From Bosea vaviloviae (GTDB lineage: Bacteria; Pseudomonadota; Alphaproteobacteria; Rhizobiales; Beijerinckiaceae), in assembly GCF_001741865.1 (NCBI RefSeq), contig NZ_CP017147.1, positions 2,781,001-2,845,000 of the forward strand: 64,000 bases of DNA. Direction: 5' to 3'. The translations under genes and the position numbers were made by a program. The notes below the pieces were generated by a model. It did not search any database. It was given only the letters and a program-made list of their open reading frames with translations, and was not told where the DNA came from. Positions 26,142 through 35,274 of this stretch are shown piece by piece (positions within the stretch are counted from its first letter, which is position 1; every line of letters begins with the position of its first letter).

Positions 26142-26726
26142 ATGAGACCAGATCTGAAAATCCTGATCGTCGATGCCAATCCGGTGCGCGCAGCCATCAT
26201 CGATGAGGGCCTGCGCGAGGCTGGCTTCACCGATCTCGTCCGCATCGGCGCGACCAACGGGCTCGTCGCGGCCATCGAATTGCATGACCCCGACGTAGTC
26301 GTCATCGACCTTGAGGATCCCAGCCGCGACGCGCTCGCCGACATGTTCCTGGTCAGCCGCCATGTCCGGCGGCCGATCACCATGTTCGTCGATCAGTCGG
26401 ATTCGGCCTCGATCGAGGCTGCGGTCGAGGCCGGCGTCTCTGCCTATATCGTCGACGGGCTGAAGAAGGAGCGCATGCAGCCGATCCTGCAGACCTGCAT
26501 CAGCCGCTTCAACGCCTTCCGCAAATTGCGCGAGGAGCTCGACGAGGCCCGCTCGCAGCTCGAGGACCGCAAGACGATCGACCGCGCCAAGGCCATCGTC
26601 ATGCGCATGAAGGGCCTGCCCGAGGAAGAGGCCTATGCGCTCCTGCGGCGCACGGCGATGAACGAAAAGCGCAAGCTCGTCGACATTGCGCGCTCCATCA
26701 TCACAGCCGCCGAGGTGCTGAAATGA
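26142..26726 (+). CDS. nasT: ANTAR-domain nitrate antiterminator NasT
   Basis: A 194-residue response-regulator-like protein: receiver-fold domain (LKILIVDANPVRAAIIDEGL, VVVIDLEDPSRD), short coiled-coil linker, then a C-terminal ANTAR RNA-binding domain (EDRKTIDRAKAIVMRMKGLP, EEEAYALLRRTAMNEKRK). NasT binds hexaloop hairpins in leader RNA and prevents termination when freed from NasS. It overlaps nasS by 4 nt (ATGA). Its likely target is the leader at 27936-28037. Confidence 0.93.
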   Translation: MRPDLKILIVDANPVRAAIIDEGLREAGFTDLVRIGATNGLVAAIELHDPDVVVIDLEDPSRDALADMFLVSRHVRRPITMFVDQSDSASIEAAVEAGVSAYIVDGLKKERMQPILQTCISRFNAFRKLREELDEARSQLEDRKTIDRAKAIVMRMKGLPEEEAYALLRRTAMNEKRKLVDIARSIITAAEVLK

Positions 26727-27775
26727 CCCTGCACTTACGCGTCGGCTTCATGCCGCTGGTCGATTGCGCTCTCGTCATCCTGGCGAAGGACGAGGGTTTT
26801 GCCGAGGCCGAGGGCCTCAATCTCGAGCTCGTGCGCGAGGTCTCCTGGTCGAACCTGCGCGACAAGCTCAATGTCAGGCTGTTCGACGCCGCCCATATGC
26901 TGGGGCCTGCCGCCATTGCCGCGACATTGGGCGTCGGCGGCGTCAAGGCGCCGATGGCGGCGCCGCTGGCGCTCAACCTCGATGGCGCGGCGATCACCTT
27001 CTCGGTGCGCCGCTATGAGGAGCTGGCGCGGCTCGCCGAGGGCGACATGGCCGACACCGCCATCTCCGCCCAGGCGCTTGCCGCCATGGTGGAGCGCCGC
27101 AAGGCCTCGGGCCTGCCGCCATTGACGCTTGCTGCAGTCTTCGGCTTCTCCAGCCATACCTATCTGCTCTGCGAATGGCTGGCCAAGGCCGGGCTCGTCC
27201 TCGGCCGGGATATTCGCTTCGAGGTCGTGCCGCCGCCGCAGACGGTGGAGGCGCTGACCAGCGGGAGGATCGACGGTTTCTGTGCGGGTGCGCCCTGGAA
27301 CACGGCCGCCGTCGCCGCAGGCATCGGCGCCATGGTCCATTGCGGTGTCGATCTGCGCCGCAACTGCCCCGACAAGGTGCTGGCCTGGCGCGCCGACGAT
27401 GCGGAACGGCGCGCGGCTGCGGTCTCGAAGCTCAATGCCGCGATCCTGCGGGCGAGCGACTGGGCCTGCCAGCCCGCTAATCTTGGCCGCCTCGCCATGC
27501 ATCTGTCGAAGCCCGATCGGCTCGCGCTGCCCGCCGATATCCTGGAGCCGGTGCTGCATGGGGAGTTGCTGCAGGGAGCGGGGCGGCCGCCCCGCAAAGT
27601 CGAGCGCTTCATCCGCTTCGACCGCGAGGCGCTGCGCCCCGATCCCGAGCATGCCGACTGGATTCTCGCAGGCATGGGACAGGCCGGCCAGATCATCCGC
27701 AGCCCGGAGATGACCGAGCAGGCCAGGGCCGTCTTCCGGCCTGCTCTCTTTGCAGGCAGCGCCAGCCCTCCTTGA
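26723..27775 (+). CDS. nasS: Nitrate sensor NasS (NrtA-like, cytoplasmic)
   Basis: A 350-residue protein of the NrtA/CmpA substrate-binding family without a signal peptide. It opens MTLHLRVGFMPLVDCALVIL. Shared features with the downstream NrtA are the AAHMLGPAAIAATLG region, EVVPPPQTVEAL and FCAGAPWNTAAVA. A cytoplasmic NrtA paralogue directly after nasT is the NasS arrangement: NasS holds NasT until nitrate or nitrite binds. A cytosolic transport component is the alternative, but the partner gene makes that unlikely. Confidence 0.92.
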   Translation: MTLHLRVGFMPLVDCALVILAKDEGFAEAEGLNLELVREVSWSNLRDKLNVRLFDAAHMLGPAAIAATLGVGGVKAPMAAPLALNLDGAAITFSVRRYEELARLAEGDMADTAISAQALAAMVERRKASGLPPLTLAAVFGFSSHTYLLCEWLAKAGLVLGRDIRFEVVPPPQTVEALTSGRIDGFCAGAPWNTAAVAAGIGAMVHCGVDLRRNCPDKVLAWRADDAERRAAAVSKLNAAILRASDWACQPANLGRLAMHLSKPDRLALPADILEPVLHGELLQGAGRPPRKVERFIRFDREALRPDPEHADWILAGMGQAGQIIRSPEMTEQARAVFRPALFAGSASPP

Positions 27776-27906
27776 AGGTTTGCGCATTTTTTGTGCGACT
27801 GCGGTTGAATTGTGCGGCGCAATATAGGGCGCCGCAGCTGCGGCCGGCAGAGGGCCGTTACCTCTAAGCTATTGAAATTCTAAGAATTGCCCCGGTTTGA
27901 GCCGGT

Positions 27907-27922
27907 TGGCACGATCCTTGTT
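27907..27922 (+). promoter_or_regulatory. Sigma-54-type promoter of the nitrate cluster
   Basis: TGGCACGATCCTTGTT matches the -24/-12 consensus TGGCACG-N4-TTGCA with one change at the -12 C (T here). It would start transcription near 27933, just before the first leader hairpin, and place the nitrate genes under nitrogen (RpoN/NtrC) control. Confidence 0.75.
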
Positions 27923-27935
27923 TGTGTTGATGTAA

Positions 27936-27992
27936 CGCGGCCAAGGCTGCCCGCGCCCTATTTCAGATCGAAACGCACAGCAACGCCGCTGT
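27936..27992 (+). ncRNA. ANTAR-target antiterminator leader (two hexaloop hairpins)
   Basis: Hairpin 1 pairs 27936-27942 with 27949-27955 (one mismatch) around loop AAGGCT. Hairpin 2 pairs 27977-27981 (ACAGC) with 27988-27992 around loop AACGCC. Both loops have A at position 1 and G at position 4, the rule for ANTAR binding. Hairpin 2 shares bases with the left arm of the terminator at 27982, so the two cannot form together. Confidence 0.78.
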
Positions 27993-28037
27993 CGAACGTG
28001 CCTCACCCGGGTGCTTTCGCGCGGCGTTTTTCGTTTT
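27982..28037 (+). terminator. Leader terminator regulated by NasT
   Basis: Arms AACGCCGC (27982-27989) and GCGGCGTT (28021-28028) are perfectly complementary and run into TTTTTCGTTTT. The loop holds a CACCCGGGTG palindrome. It lies 59 bp before nrtA and overlaps antiterminator hairpin 2, as expected for transcription attenuation. Confidence 0.8.
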
Positions 28038-28095
28038 GGCGGCGCAGACGAGTTCGACCCAGACCCAAGCTTTCAGTTCAGCAGAGAGGCGATCG

Positions 28096-29415
28096 ATGAC
28101 CGAGACAGTCGAGACCAGGGTGAAGCCGGTAAAGGCCGGCGCCAGCCGCCGCCAGCTCCTTCAACTCTCCGGCGCGGCCGCCTTGCTCGCCGCTGCCAGA
28201 ACCGCGCTGCCGTCGGGCGCCTTCGCCCAGACTGCGGGGCCGGAGCTCAAGGGCACGCGCCTCGGCTACATCGCCTTGACGGATGCAGCCCCCCTCGTTC
28301 TCGCCAAGGAGAAGGGCCTCTTCGCCAAATACGGCCTGCCCGACATGGACATCGCCAAGCAGGCCTCCTGGGGCGCGACGCGCGACAACATGGCGCTCGG
28401 CTTCAAGAACAACGGCATCGATGGCGGCCATATCCTGCGTCCGAAGACGCATCTCTACAGCACCGGCAAGGTGATGCAGAACGGCCAGCCTCTGCCGATG
28501 TACACGCTGCTGAACCTCAACGAGGACGGCCAGGCGATCTCGGTCTCGAACGAATACAAGGACCTCAACGTCCAGAAGGATGCCTCGCCGCTGAAGCTGG
28601 CCTTCGAGCGCAAGCGGGCGGCCGGCAAGGAACTCACCGCCGCGATGACCTTCCCGGGCGGCACCCATGATCTCTGGATCCGCTACTGGCTCGCCGCCGG
28701 CGGCATCGACCCCGACACCGACATCAAGGTCATCACCGTGCCGCCGCCGCAGATGGTGGCGAATATGAAGGTCGGCACGATGGACTGCTTCTGCGTCGGC
28801 GAGCCCTGGAACGAGCAGCTGGTCAACCAGAACATCGGCTACACCGCGCTGACCACCGGCGAACTCTGGTTCAAGCATCCCGAGAAGATCCTGGGCATGC
28901 GCGCCGATTTCGTCGACGCCAATCCCAAGGCGACGCAGGCCATCCTGATGGCGGTGATGGAAGCCCAGATCTGGGCCGACAAGATGGAGAACCGCCAGGA
29001 ACTCGCCGAGATCGTCGGGCGCCGGCAATGGTTCAACGTCCCCGTCACCGACATCAACAAGCGCCTGCAGGGTGACATCAACTACGGCAATGGCCGCGAG
29101 GTGAAGGGCACCAACCTCTACATGAAGTTCTGGGGCCAGGGCGGCGAGGTCTCCCATCCCTTCAAGAGCCATGACAGCTGGTTCGTCACCGAGAACATCC
29201 GCTGGGGCAAGTTCGAGCCGACGATCGACATCAAGGCCCTGGTCGACAAGACCAACAGGGCCGATCTCTGGCGCGAGGCCGCCAAGACGCTCGGCGTCGC
29301 CGGGGCCCCGACCGCGGATTCGCGCGGCGTCGAGACCTTCTTCGACGGCGTGAAGTTCGATCCCGCCGCGCCGCTGGACTATCTCAAGGCGCTCAAGATC
29401 AAGCGGGTCGCCTGA
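28096..29415 (+). CDS. nrtA: Nitrate ABC transporter substrate-binding protein
   Basis: A 439-residue NrtA. It has a Tat-type signal (SRRQLLQLSGAAALLAAAR, cut near GAFA) and a CmpA/NrtA-type binding domain (LGYIALTDAAPLVLAKEKGL, AKQASWGATRDNMALG, TVPPPQMVANMKVGTMDCFC, GEPWNEQLVNQNIG). It works in the periplasm with NrtB and NrtD. The start at 28096 has the correct signal peptide; an in-frame start at 28036 lies in the terminator. It is the first gene after the regulated leader. Confidence 0.94.
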   Translation: MTETVETRVKPVKAGASRRQLLQLSGAAALLAAARTALPSGAFAQTAGPELKGTRLGYIALTDAAPLVLAKEKGLFAKYGLPDMDIAKQASWGATRDNMALGFKNNGIDGGHILRPKTHLYSTGKVMQNGQPLPMYTLLNLNEDGQAISVSNEYKDLNVQKDASPLKLAFERKRAAGKELTAAMTFPGGTHDLWIRYWLAAGGIDPDTDIKVITVPPPQMVANMKVGTMDCFCVGEPWNEQLVNQNIGYTALTTGELWFKHPEKILGMRADFVDANPKATQAILMAVMEAQIWADKMENRQELAEIVGRRQWFNVPVTDINKRLQGDINYGNGREVKGTNLYMKFWGQGGEVSHPFKSHDSWFVTENIRWGKFEPTIDIKALVDKTNRADLWREAAKTLGVAGAPTADSRGVETFFDGVKFDPAAPLDYLKALKIKRVA

Positions 29416-29457
29416 ACGATGCCCGCGATCCGCAGCATGATCAGCACGAGCGCTTCC

Positions 29458-29544
29458 CGTCATTGCGAGGAGCGTAGCAACGAAGCAATCCAGAGGACTG
29501 GGCCCTACGCCCCCCTGGATTGCTTCGCTGCGCTCGCAATGACG
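29458..29544. repeat. Palindromic repeat family 1, copy 4
   Basis: A full copy (CGTCATTGCGAGGAGCGTAG to GCTCGCAATGACG) between nrtA and the FAD reductase gene. Such hairpins within operons often change mRNA stability so that the binding protein is made in excess. Confidence 0.85.
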
Positions 29545-29560
29545 GCGGGGGCCTGATCGC

Positions 29561-30802
29561 ATGGCCCAGCCGCTGGTCATCGTGGGGAAGGGCATGGCCG
29601 CGACGCGGCTGGTTGACGAGCTCAGCCAGCGCGCGCTCGGTCGCTATTCCATCGCGGTGATCGGCGCGGAAGGCCGGCTTGCCTATAACCGGGTGCTGCT
29701 CTCGCCATTGCTGGCGGGCGAGATCGCCGAGCCCGATATCGAGTTGAAGCCTGCCGCCTGGTGGCGCGCGCGCGGCGTCTCGATGATCTATGGCCGCAGC
29801 GTTGCCGGCATCGACCGTGCGGCCAGGACGGTCACGCTGGAGGACGGGCTGGCCCTGCCTTACGGCAAGCTCGTCCTCGCCACCGGCTCCAAGCCCCTGA
29901 AGCCGCCTTTCCCGGGCGGCGATCTGGCAGGCGTTGCGACCTTCCGCGACACCGCCGATGTCGGAATGATGCGGGCCTATGCTCAGCGCGGCGCGCGCAT
30001 CGTCGTCATCGGCGGCGGCCTGCTCGGGCTCGAGGCCGCCTATGGTCTCTCAAAAGCCGGCGGTCAGAGGGCCGGCCAAGTCACGCTGCTGCATCTGGTC
30101 GACCGGTTGATGGAGCGCCAGCTCGATGCCGAGGGCGCCGGCCTGCTCGCGGCCGCGATCACGGCGCGCGGCATCGATGTCCGGTTGAGCAGCGCGACCA
30201 AGGGTTTTGTCGGCACGGACAAGGTCGAGGGCGTCGAGCTTCAGGACGGCACGATCATCCCGGCCGATCTCGTCGTCATCGCCATCGGCGTGCGCCCCAA
30301 CATCGATCTCGCCAGGGCGGCGGGGCTCGCCGTCAATCGCGGCATCGTCGTCGACGATGCGATGGCGAGCGAGGACGCCAGTATCTTCGCGATCGGCGAA
30401 TGCGCCGAGCATCGCGGCCAGGTCTATGGCCTCGTCGAGCCGGCCTATGAACAGGCGCGCGTGCTGGCGATGCGGCTCGCGGGCCAAAAATCCGCAGGGG
30501 TGGAGGCGGCTTACGCCGGCTCGCTGCTTGCGACCAATCTCAAGGTCAGCGGCGTCGGCGTCTTCTCCGCCGGCGAATTCGAGGCGGGCGAGGGCGCCGA
30601 GATCCTCGTGCTGCGCGATCCCAAGGCCGGCATCTACCGCAAATTCGTGCTGCGTGAGGGCAGGCTCGCGGGCTGCGTCCTCGTCGGCGATACGCAAGGC
30701 GCCCTGTTCTATCTCGGCCTGATCCGCTCGGGGCAGGAGATCTCGGCGATCCGTGCCGATCTGCCCTTCGGCGAGCCTTACTGCATCAGGGAGGCCGCCT
30801 GA
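29561..30802 (+). CDS. FAD/NAD(P)H-dependent nitrate/nitrite reductase electron-transfer subunit
   Basis: A 413-residue pyridine nucleotide-disulfide-type oxidoreductase like the N-terminal part of NirB and the NasB/NasC reductases. It has an FAD-binding site VIVGKGMAATRLVDEL, the motif LAYNRVLLSPLLAGE typical of NirB, LATGSKPLKPPFPG, an NAD site VVIGGGLLGLEAAYGL and FAIGECAEHRGQVYGLVEPA. It has no siroheme domain. It lies directly before nasA and probably passes electrons from NADH to it. The nasB/nasC naming is inconsistent between species, so no symbol is given. Confidence 0.9.
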   Translation: MAQPLVIVGKGMAATRLVDELSQRALGRYSIAVIGAEGRLAYNRVLLSPLLAGEIAEPDIELKPAAWWRARGVSMIYGRSVAGIDRAARTVTLEDGLALPYGKLVLATGSKPLKPPFPGGDLAGVATFRDTADVGMMRAYAQRGARIVVIGGGLLGLEAAYGLSKAGGQRAGQVTLLHLVDRLMERQLDAEGAGLLAAAITARGIDVRLSSATKGFVGTDKVEGVELQDGTIIPADLVVIAIGVRPNIDLARAAGLAVNRGIVVDDAMASEDASIFAIGECAEHRGQVYGLVEPAYEQARVLAMRLAGQKSAGVEAAYAGSLLATNLKVSGVGVFSAGEFEAGEGAEILVLRDPKAGIYRKFVLREGRLAGCVLVGDTQGALFYLGLIRSGQEISAIRADLPFGEPYCIREAA

Positions 30803-30803
30803 C

Positions 30804-33512
30804 ATGCGCATCGACGACGCCGCGCTCGGCCCCGGCATTCCTGATCCCGCCATCCGCACCACCTGCCCTTATTGCGGGGTCGGCTGCGGCGTTCTGGCGA
30901 CGCCGGATGGCAAGGGCGGAGCAGCGATTGCGGGCGATCCCGCCCACCCCGCCAATCTCGGCCGGCTCTGCTCGAAGGGCTCGGCGCTCGGTGAGACGCT
31001 CGGCCTGGGCAGCCGCGTGCTGCACCCGCTGAAGCGCAATGCGGCGGGCGGCTATGACCGCGTCACCTGGGAGCTCGCGCTCGATGCGGTTGCCGAGGGC
31101 TTCCGCTCGCTCATCAGGCGCGAGGGCCCCGAGGCTGTCGCCTTCTATCTCTCCGGCCAGCTCCTCACCGAGGATTATTACGTCGCCAACAAGCTGATGA
31201 AGGGCTTCATCGGCTCGCCCCACGTCGACACCAATTCGCGGCTGTGCATGTCCTCCACGGTCGCCGGCCACAAGCGCGTCTTCGGCTCCGACACGGTGCC
31301 GGGCAATTACGAAGACCTCGACAGTGCCGATCTGATCGTGCTGGTCGGCTCGAACACCGCCTGGTGCCACCCGGTGCTGTTCCGTCGCATCCAGCAGAAC
31401 CGCAGCGAGCGCGGCGCCAAGGTCGTCGTCATCGACCCGCGCGTGACGGCCACCGCCGAGGATTGCGACCTCGTCCTGCAGCTCAAGCCGGGTTCCGACA
31501 GCGTCCTGTTCGCAGGGCTGCTCGTTCATCTCGCCGAACACAGCCTGACCGACGCGACCTATCTCGCGCGCCATGCCAGCGGTTTCGAGGCCGTGCTGGA
31601 GAATGCGCGCGGCATCGCGCCCGACATCGCCGCCGTCTCCGCGCGCACCGGCTTGAGCACGGCCGAGATCGCCGCCTTCTACGCGCTCTGGGCCGGCACG
31701 CCGGCCGTGGTCACGGCCTGGAGCCAGGGCGTCAACCAGTCGGCGCAGGGCACCGATAAGGTCGCCTCCATCCTGCATTGCCACCTCGCCACCGGCCGCA
31801 TCGGCCGTCCCGGTGGCGGGCCGCTTTCGCTGACCGGCCAGCCAAACGCCATGGGCGGGCGCGAGGTCGGCGGGCTCGCCAATATGCTGGCTGCCCATAT
31901 GGGCTACTCGGCCGTCGAGATCGACCGCGTCCGCCGCTTCTGGAACGCGCCCAGCATGGCGCAGCATGAGGGCTTGAAGGCCGTCGCCATGCTCGATGCG
32001 GTGGCAGACAAGCGCATCAAGGCGCTCTGGGTCATGGCGACCAACCCGGCCGTCTCCCTGCCGCGCGCCGACCATGTCATGGCGGCGCTGCGGGGGCTCG
32101 ACCTCTTCGTCGTCTCCGAGAATGTGCTCTCCAACGACACGCTCGCCGCCAAGCCGCATGTCATCCTGCCGGCTGCAGCCTGGGGCGAAAAGGACGGCAC
32201 GGTCACCAATTCCGAGCGCCGCATCTCGCGCCAGCGCGCCTTCCTGCCCCTGCCGGGCGAGGTCAGGCCGGATTGGTGGATCATCTGCGAGATCGCCAGG
32301 CGGCTGGGCTTCGCGGCCGGCTTCGGTTTCGCCGATGCCTCCGAAATCTATGCCGAGCATGCCGCGCTTTCCGCCTTCGAGAATGACGGCACCCGCGATT
32401 TCGACATCGGCGCCCATGCCGGTTTGACGAAGCGCGGCTATGACGCGCTCAGGCCGGTGCAATGGCCCGTGCCCGCCGGGCAATCGCAGGGCACGGCGCG
32501 CCTCTTCGCCAATGGTGGCTTCTTCACGCCCGACGGCCGCGCCCAGATGAAGCCGCTCGCCATGCCGGCGCTGGCGGCTGAGCCGAGCGAGGCTTTTCCG
32601 CTGCTGCTCAACACCGGCCGCGTCCGCGATCACTGGCATACCATGACGCGCACCGGCCTGAGCCCGCGCCTCTCGGCCCATGTCAGCGAGCCCAGTGTCC
32701 ATGTGAATCCGGCGGATGCCGTCCGTTTCGGCCTGGAGGAGGGCGGTTTCGCCCGCATCGCGAACGCCCATGGCGCGGTCGTGCTCAAGGTCCTGCGCGA
32801 CGAGGGCGTGCCGGCCGGCTCGCTCTTCGCGCCGATCCACTGGTCGGCCGAGACGGCGTCCGATGCGCGTATCGGCGCGGCCGTGCAGCCCTTCTGCGAT
32901 CCCTATTCTGGCCAGCCCGAGATGAAGGCGACGCCCTCATCCGTTGCGCCGGTGAGCTATGCTTCGCAAGGCTTCGTGCTGTCGCGCGAGGCCTTCGCCC
33001 TGCCGGCAGGAAGCTGGTGGGCGAGTGTCGCGGTCGAAGGCGGGCAGGGCCGTCTGTTCGCGACCGACGCCTCGGTCGATGACCTGATGGCGGCCGTGCG
33101 CTCAGCCTTCGGTGAGGATGGCCTCACCGAGATGATCGACCGCCAGGGCGGGGCCTATCGTTGCGCCGTGACGCGTGACGGCAGGCTGATCGCTGCCCTC
33201 TTCGTCGGCCCCTCCGGGCGCGCGCCGCTCTGGGACACGGTCAAGCTCGCCTTCGCCGATGCCGGCCTCGCGCCGGAAAACCGGCTCGCACTGCTCGCCG
33301 GCCGCCGGCTCGATGGCGCGGCCGATCCCGGCCCCACGGTCTGCGCCTGTTTCGGCGTCGGCCTCAATGCGATCCGCGCGGCTTTCGCCAGCGGTGGTGC
33401 GATGACGCCCGAGGATATCGGCCGGCAGCTCAAGGCCGGCACGAATTGCGGCTCCTGCCTGCCGGAAATCCGGCGCATCGGCGCGCAGTCGCGCGAGACG
33501 GTGGCGGCATGA
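30804..33512 (+). CDS. nasA: Assimilatory nitrate reductase catalytic subunit
   Basis: A 902-residue molybdopterin oxidoreductase that reduces nitrate to nitrite in the cytoplasm. The N-terminal [4Fe-4S] ligands are in TTCPYCGVGCGV with the fourth in GRLCSKGSALG. The catalytic region includes NSRLCMSSTVAGHKRVFGSD and TGQPNAMGGREVGG, and the C-terminal molybdopterin-binding part has TGRVRDHWHTMTRTG. The last 60 residues are a Bfd-like [2Fe-2S] domain (VCACFGVGLN and CGSCLPEIRRI), probably the docking site for the FAD reductase. The start at 30804 is 2 nt after the previous stop. There is no signal peptide. Confidence 0.95.
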   Translation: MRIDDAALGPGIPDPAIRTTCPYCGVGCGVLATPDGKGGAAIAGDPAHPANLGRLCSKGSALGETLGLGSRVLHPLKRNAAGGYDRVTWELALDAVAEGFRSLIRREGPEAVAFYLSGQLLTEDYYVANKLMKGFIGSPHVDTNSRLCMSSTVAGHKRVFGSDTVPGNYEDLDSADLIVLVGSNTAWCHPVLFRRIQQNRSERGAKVVVIDPRVTATAEDCDLVLQLKPGSDSVLFAGLLVHLAEHSLTDATYLARHASGFEAVLENARGIAPDIAAVSARTGLSTAEIAAFYALWAGTPAVVTAWSQGVNQSAQGTDKVASILHCHLATGRIGRPGGGPLSLTGQPNAMGGREVGGLANMLAAHMGYSAVEIDRVRRFWNAPSMAQHEGLKAVAMLDAVADKRIKALWVMATNPAVSLPRADHVMAALRGLDLFVVSENVLSNDTLAAKPHVILPAAAWGEKDGTVTNSERRISRQRAFLPLPGEVRPDWWIICEIARRLGFAAGFGFADASEIYAEHAALSAFENDGTRDFDIGAHAGLTKRGYDALRPVQWPVPAGQSQGTARLFANGGFFTPDGRAQMKPLAMPALAAEPSEAFPLLLNTGRVRDHWHTMTRTGLSPRLSAHVSEPSVHVNPADAVRFGLEEGGFARIANAHGAVVLKVLRDEGVPAGSLFAPIHWSAETASDARIGAAVQPFCDPYSGQPEMKATPSSVAPVSYASQGFVLSREAFALPAGSWWASVAVEGGQGRLFATDASVDDLMAAVRSAFGEDGLTEMIDRQGGAYRCAVTRDGRLIAALFVGPSGRAPLWDTVKLAFADAGLAPENRLALLAGRRLDGAADPGPTVCACFGVGLNAIRAAFASGGAMTPEDIGRQLKAGTNCGSCLPEIRRIGAQSRETVAA

Positions 33513-33550
33513 CGGATGCGACGGACCAATTCAATCAGAGGAGTATCGGG

Positions 33551-34459
33551 ATGGGTCAGACTGTCTTGAAGAATGCGACTGCGGGCGCGAAGGTCGTCGC
33601 GCTGGCGGCCGTGCAGGCCGAGGTGGTGACCCTGCCGGCGGTTGCGGGCAAGCCGCTGCGCGAGCGGCTCGGCGCCTGGCTCAAGGCGGTTCTCGTCAAC
33701 ATCCTGCCGCCGCTGATCACGGTCACGCTGATCCTGCTGGTCTGGCAGCTCACCGCGCATGGCCCGCAATCCTCGCTGCCGCCGCCGACCAAGATCTGGG
33801 CGGAAGCCAAGGACCTGATCACGGAACCGTTCTTCTGGAACGGCTCGCAGGATATCGGTCTCGGCTGGCGCATCCTGGTCTCGCTCCAGCGCGTCGCCAT
33901 CGGCTTCAGCCTCGCGGCGGTCGTCGGCGTGCTGCTGGGGGCGCTCGTCGGCCAGTCGGTCTGGGCGATGCGGGGGCTCGATCCGGTCTTCCAGGTGCTG
34001 CGCACCGTGCCGCCGCTCGCCTGGCTGCCGCTCTCGCTGGCGGCGTTCCGTGACAGCCAGCCCTCGGCGATCTTCGTGATCTTCATCACCGCGATCTGGC
34101 CGGTGATCATCAACACGGCGGTCGGCATCCGCAACATCCCGCAGGATTACCGCAATGTCGCGCAGGTGCTGCGGCTGAACCAGATCGAGTTCTTCTTCAA
34201 GATCATGGTGCCCTCCGCCGCGCCCTACATCTTCACCGGGCTTCGCATCGGCGTCGGCCTGTCCTGGCTCGCCATCGTCGCGGCCGAGATGCTGACCGGC
34301 GGCGTCGGCATCGGCTTCTTCATCTGGGATGCGTGGAACTCCTCGCGTCTGTCCGACATCATCGTGGCGCTCATCTACATCGGCGTCGTCGGCTTCGTGC
34401 TCGATCGCTTCGTCGCCTTCGTCGGCACCATCGTCACCCGTGGCACCCTGACCAACTGA
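33551..34459 (+). CDS. nrtB: Nitrate ABC transporter permease
   Basis: A 302-residue membrane permease of the NrtB/SsuC/TauC type. Helices include ILPPLITVTLILLVWQL and VAIGFSLAAVVGVLLGALVG. The cytoplasmic EAA-type loop is IRNIPQDYRNVAQVLRLNQIE. The start at 33551 was chosen because AGAGGAG lies 7 nt upstream; an in-frame ATG at 33509 overlapping the nasA stop would add 14 residues and cannot be excluded. NrtD follows after 10 bp. Confidence 0.93.
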   Translation: MGQTVLKNATAGAKVVALAAVQAEVVTLPAVAGKPLRERLGAWLKAVLVNILPPLITVTLILLVWQLTAHGPQSSLPPPTKIWAEAKDLITEPFFWNGSQDIGLGWRILVSLQRVAIGFSLAAVVGVLLGALVGQSVWAMRGLDPVFQVLRTVPPLAWLPLSLAAFRDSQPSAIFVIFITAIWPVIINTAVGIRNIPQDYRNVAQVLRLNQIEFFFKIMVPSAAPYIFTGLRIGVGLSWLAIVAAEMLTGGVGIGFFIWDAWNSSRLSDIIVALIYIGVVGFVLDRFVAFVGTIVTRGTLTN

Positions 34460-34469
34460 GGAGGATGCG

Positions 34470-35261
34470 ATGAGCTATCTCAAGATCGACCATGTCGACA
34501 AACGCTTCCAGCGCGGCACCGCCACGACGGAGGTGCTCAAGGACATCAACCTCGTCATCGGGAAGGGCGAATATGTCTCGGTGATCGGCCATTCCGGCTG
34601 CGGCAAGTCGACCCTGCTCAACATCATCGCGGGTTTGACCCCGGTCAGCGCCGGCGCGGTGCTGCTGGAGGGCAAGGAGGTCAATTCGCCGGGGCCCGAG
34701 CGCGCCGTCGTCTTCCAGAACCATTCGCTGCTGCCCTGGCTCACCGTCTACGACAATGTCGCGCTCGCCGTGAACAAGGTCTTCGGCCGCCAGAAGAGCA
34801 AGGCCGAGCGGCATGACTGGATCATGCACAATCTCGACCTCGTCCAGATGGGCCACGCCAAGGACAAGCGCCCGGCCGAAATCTCGGGCGGCATGAAGCA
34901 GCGCGTCGGCATCGCCCGCGGGCTGGCGATGGAACCCAAGATCCTGCTGCTCGACGAACCCTTCGGCGCGCTCGACGCGCTGACCCGCGCCCATCTGCAG
35001 GATTCGATCATGCAGATCCATGCGGCGCTCGGAAACACCATGATCATGATCACCCATGACGTCGACGAAGCCGTGCTGCTCTCGGACCGGATCGTGATGA
35101 TGACCAACGGCCCCTCGGCTCGCATCGGCGAGGTGCTCGACGTTCGGCTCGAGCGTCCGCGCAAGCGGCTCGATCTGGTCGCAGACCGCACCTACATCGC
35201 CGCCCGCGAGGCAGTCCTGAAATTCCTCTACGAGCGCCACCGCTTCGTCGAGGCGGCGTGA
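34470..35261 (+). CDS. nrtD: Nitrate ABC transporter ATP-binding protein
   Basis: A 263-residue ABC ATPase. Walker A is GHSGCGKSTLLN, Q-loop VVFQNHSLLPWL, signature EISGGMKQRVGIARGLA, Walker B ILLLDEPFGALDA and H-loop MIMITHDVDEAVLLSDRI. The C-terminal VRLERPRKRLDLV is typical of nitrate/sulfonate/taurine importers. With NrtA and NrtB it completes the nitrate importer; there is no NrtC fusion. Confidence 0.95.
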   Translation: MSYLKIDHVDKRFQRGTATTEVLKDINLVIGKGEYVSVIGHSGCGKSTLLNIIAGLTPVSAGAVLLEGKEVNSPGPERAVVFQNHSLLPWLTVYDNVALAVNKVFGRQKSKAERHDWIMHNLDLVQMGHAKDKRPAEISGGMKQRVGIARGLAMEPKILLLDEPFGALDALTRAHLQDSIMQIHAALGNTMIMITHDVDEAVLLSDRIVMMTNGPSARIGEVLDVRLERPRKRLDLVADRTYIAAREAVLKFLYERHRFVEAA

Positions 35262-35274
35262 TGATTGGTTTGAT

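Noticed and set aside
30786..32840. 684-codon open frame opposite nasA
   Set aside because: Antisense shadow; the sense strand has all molybdoenzyme motifs.
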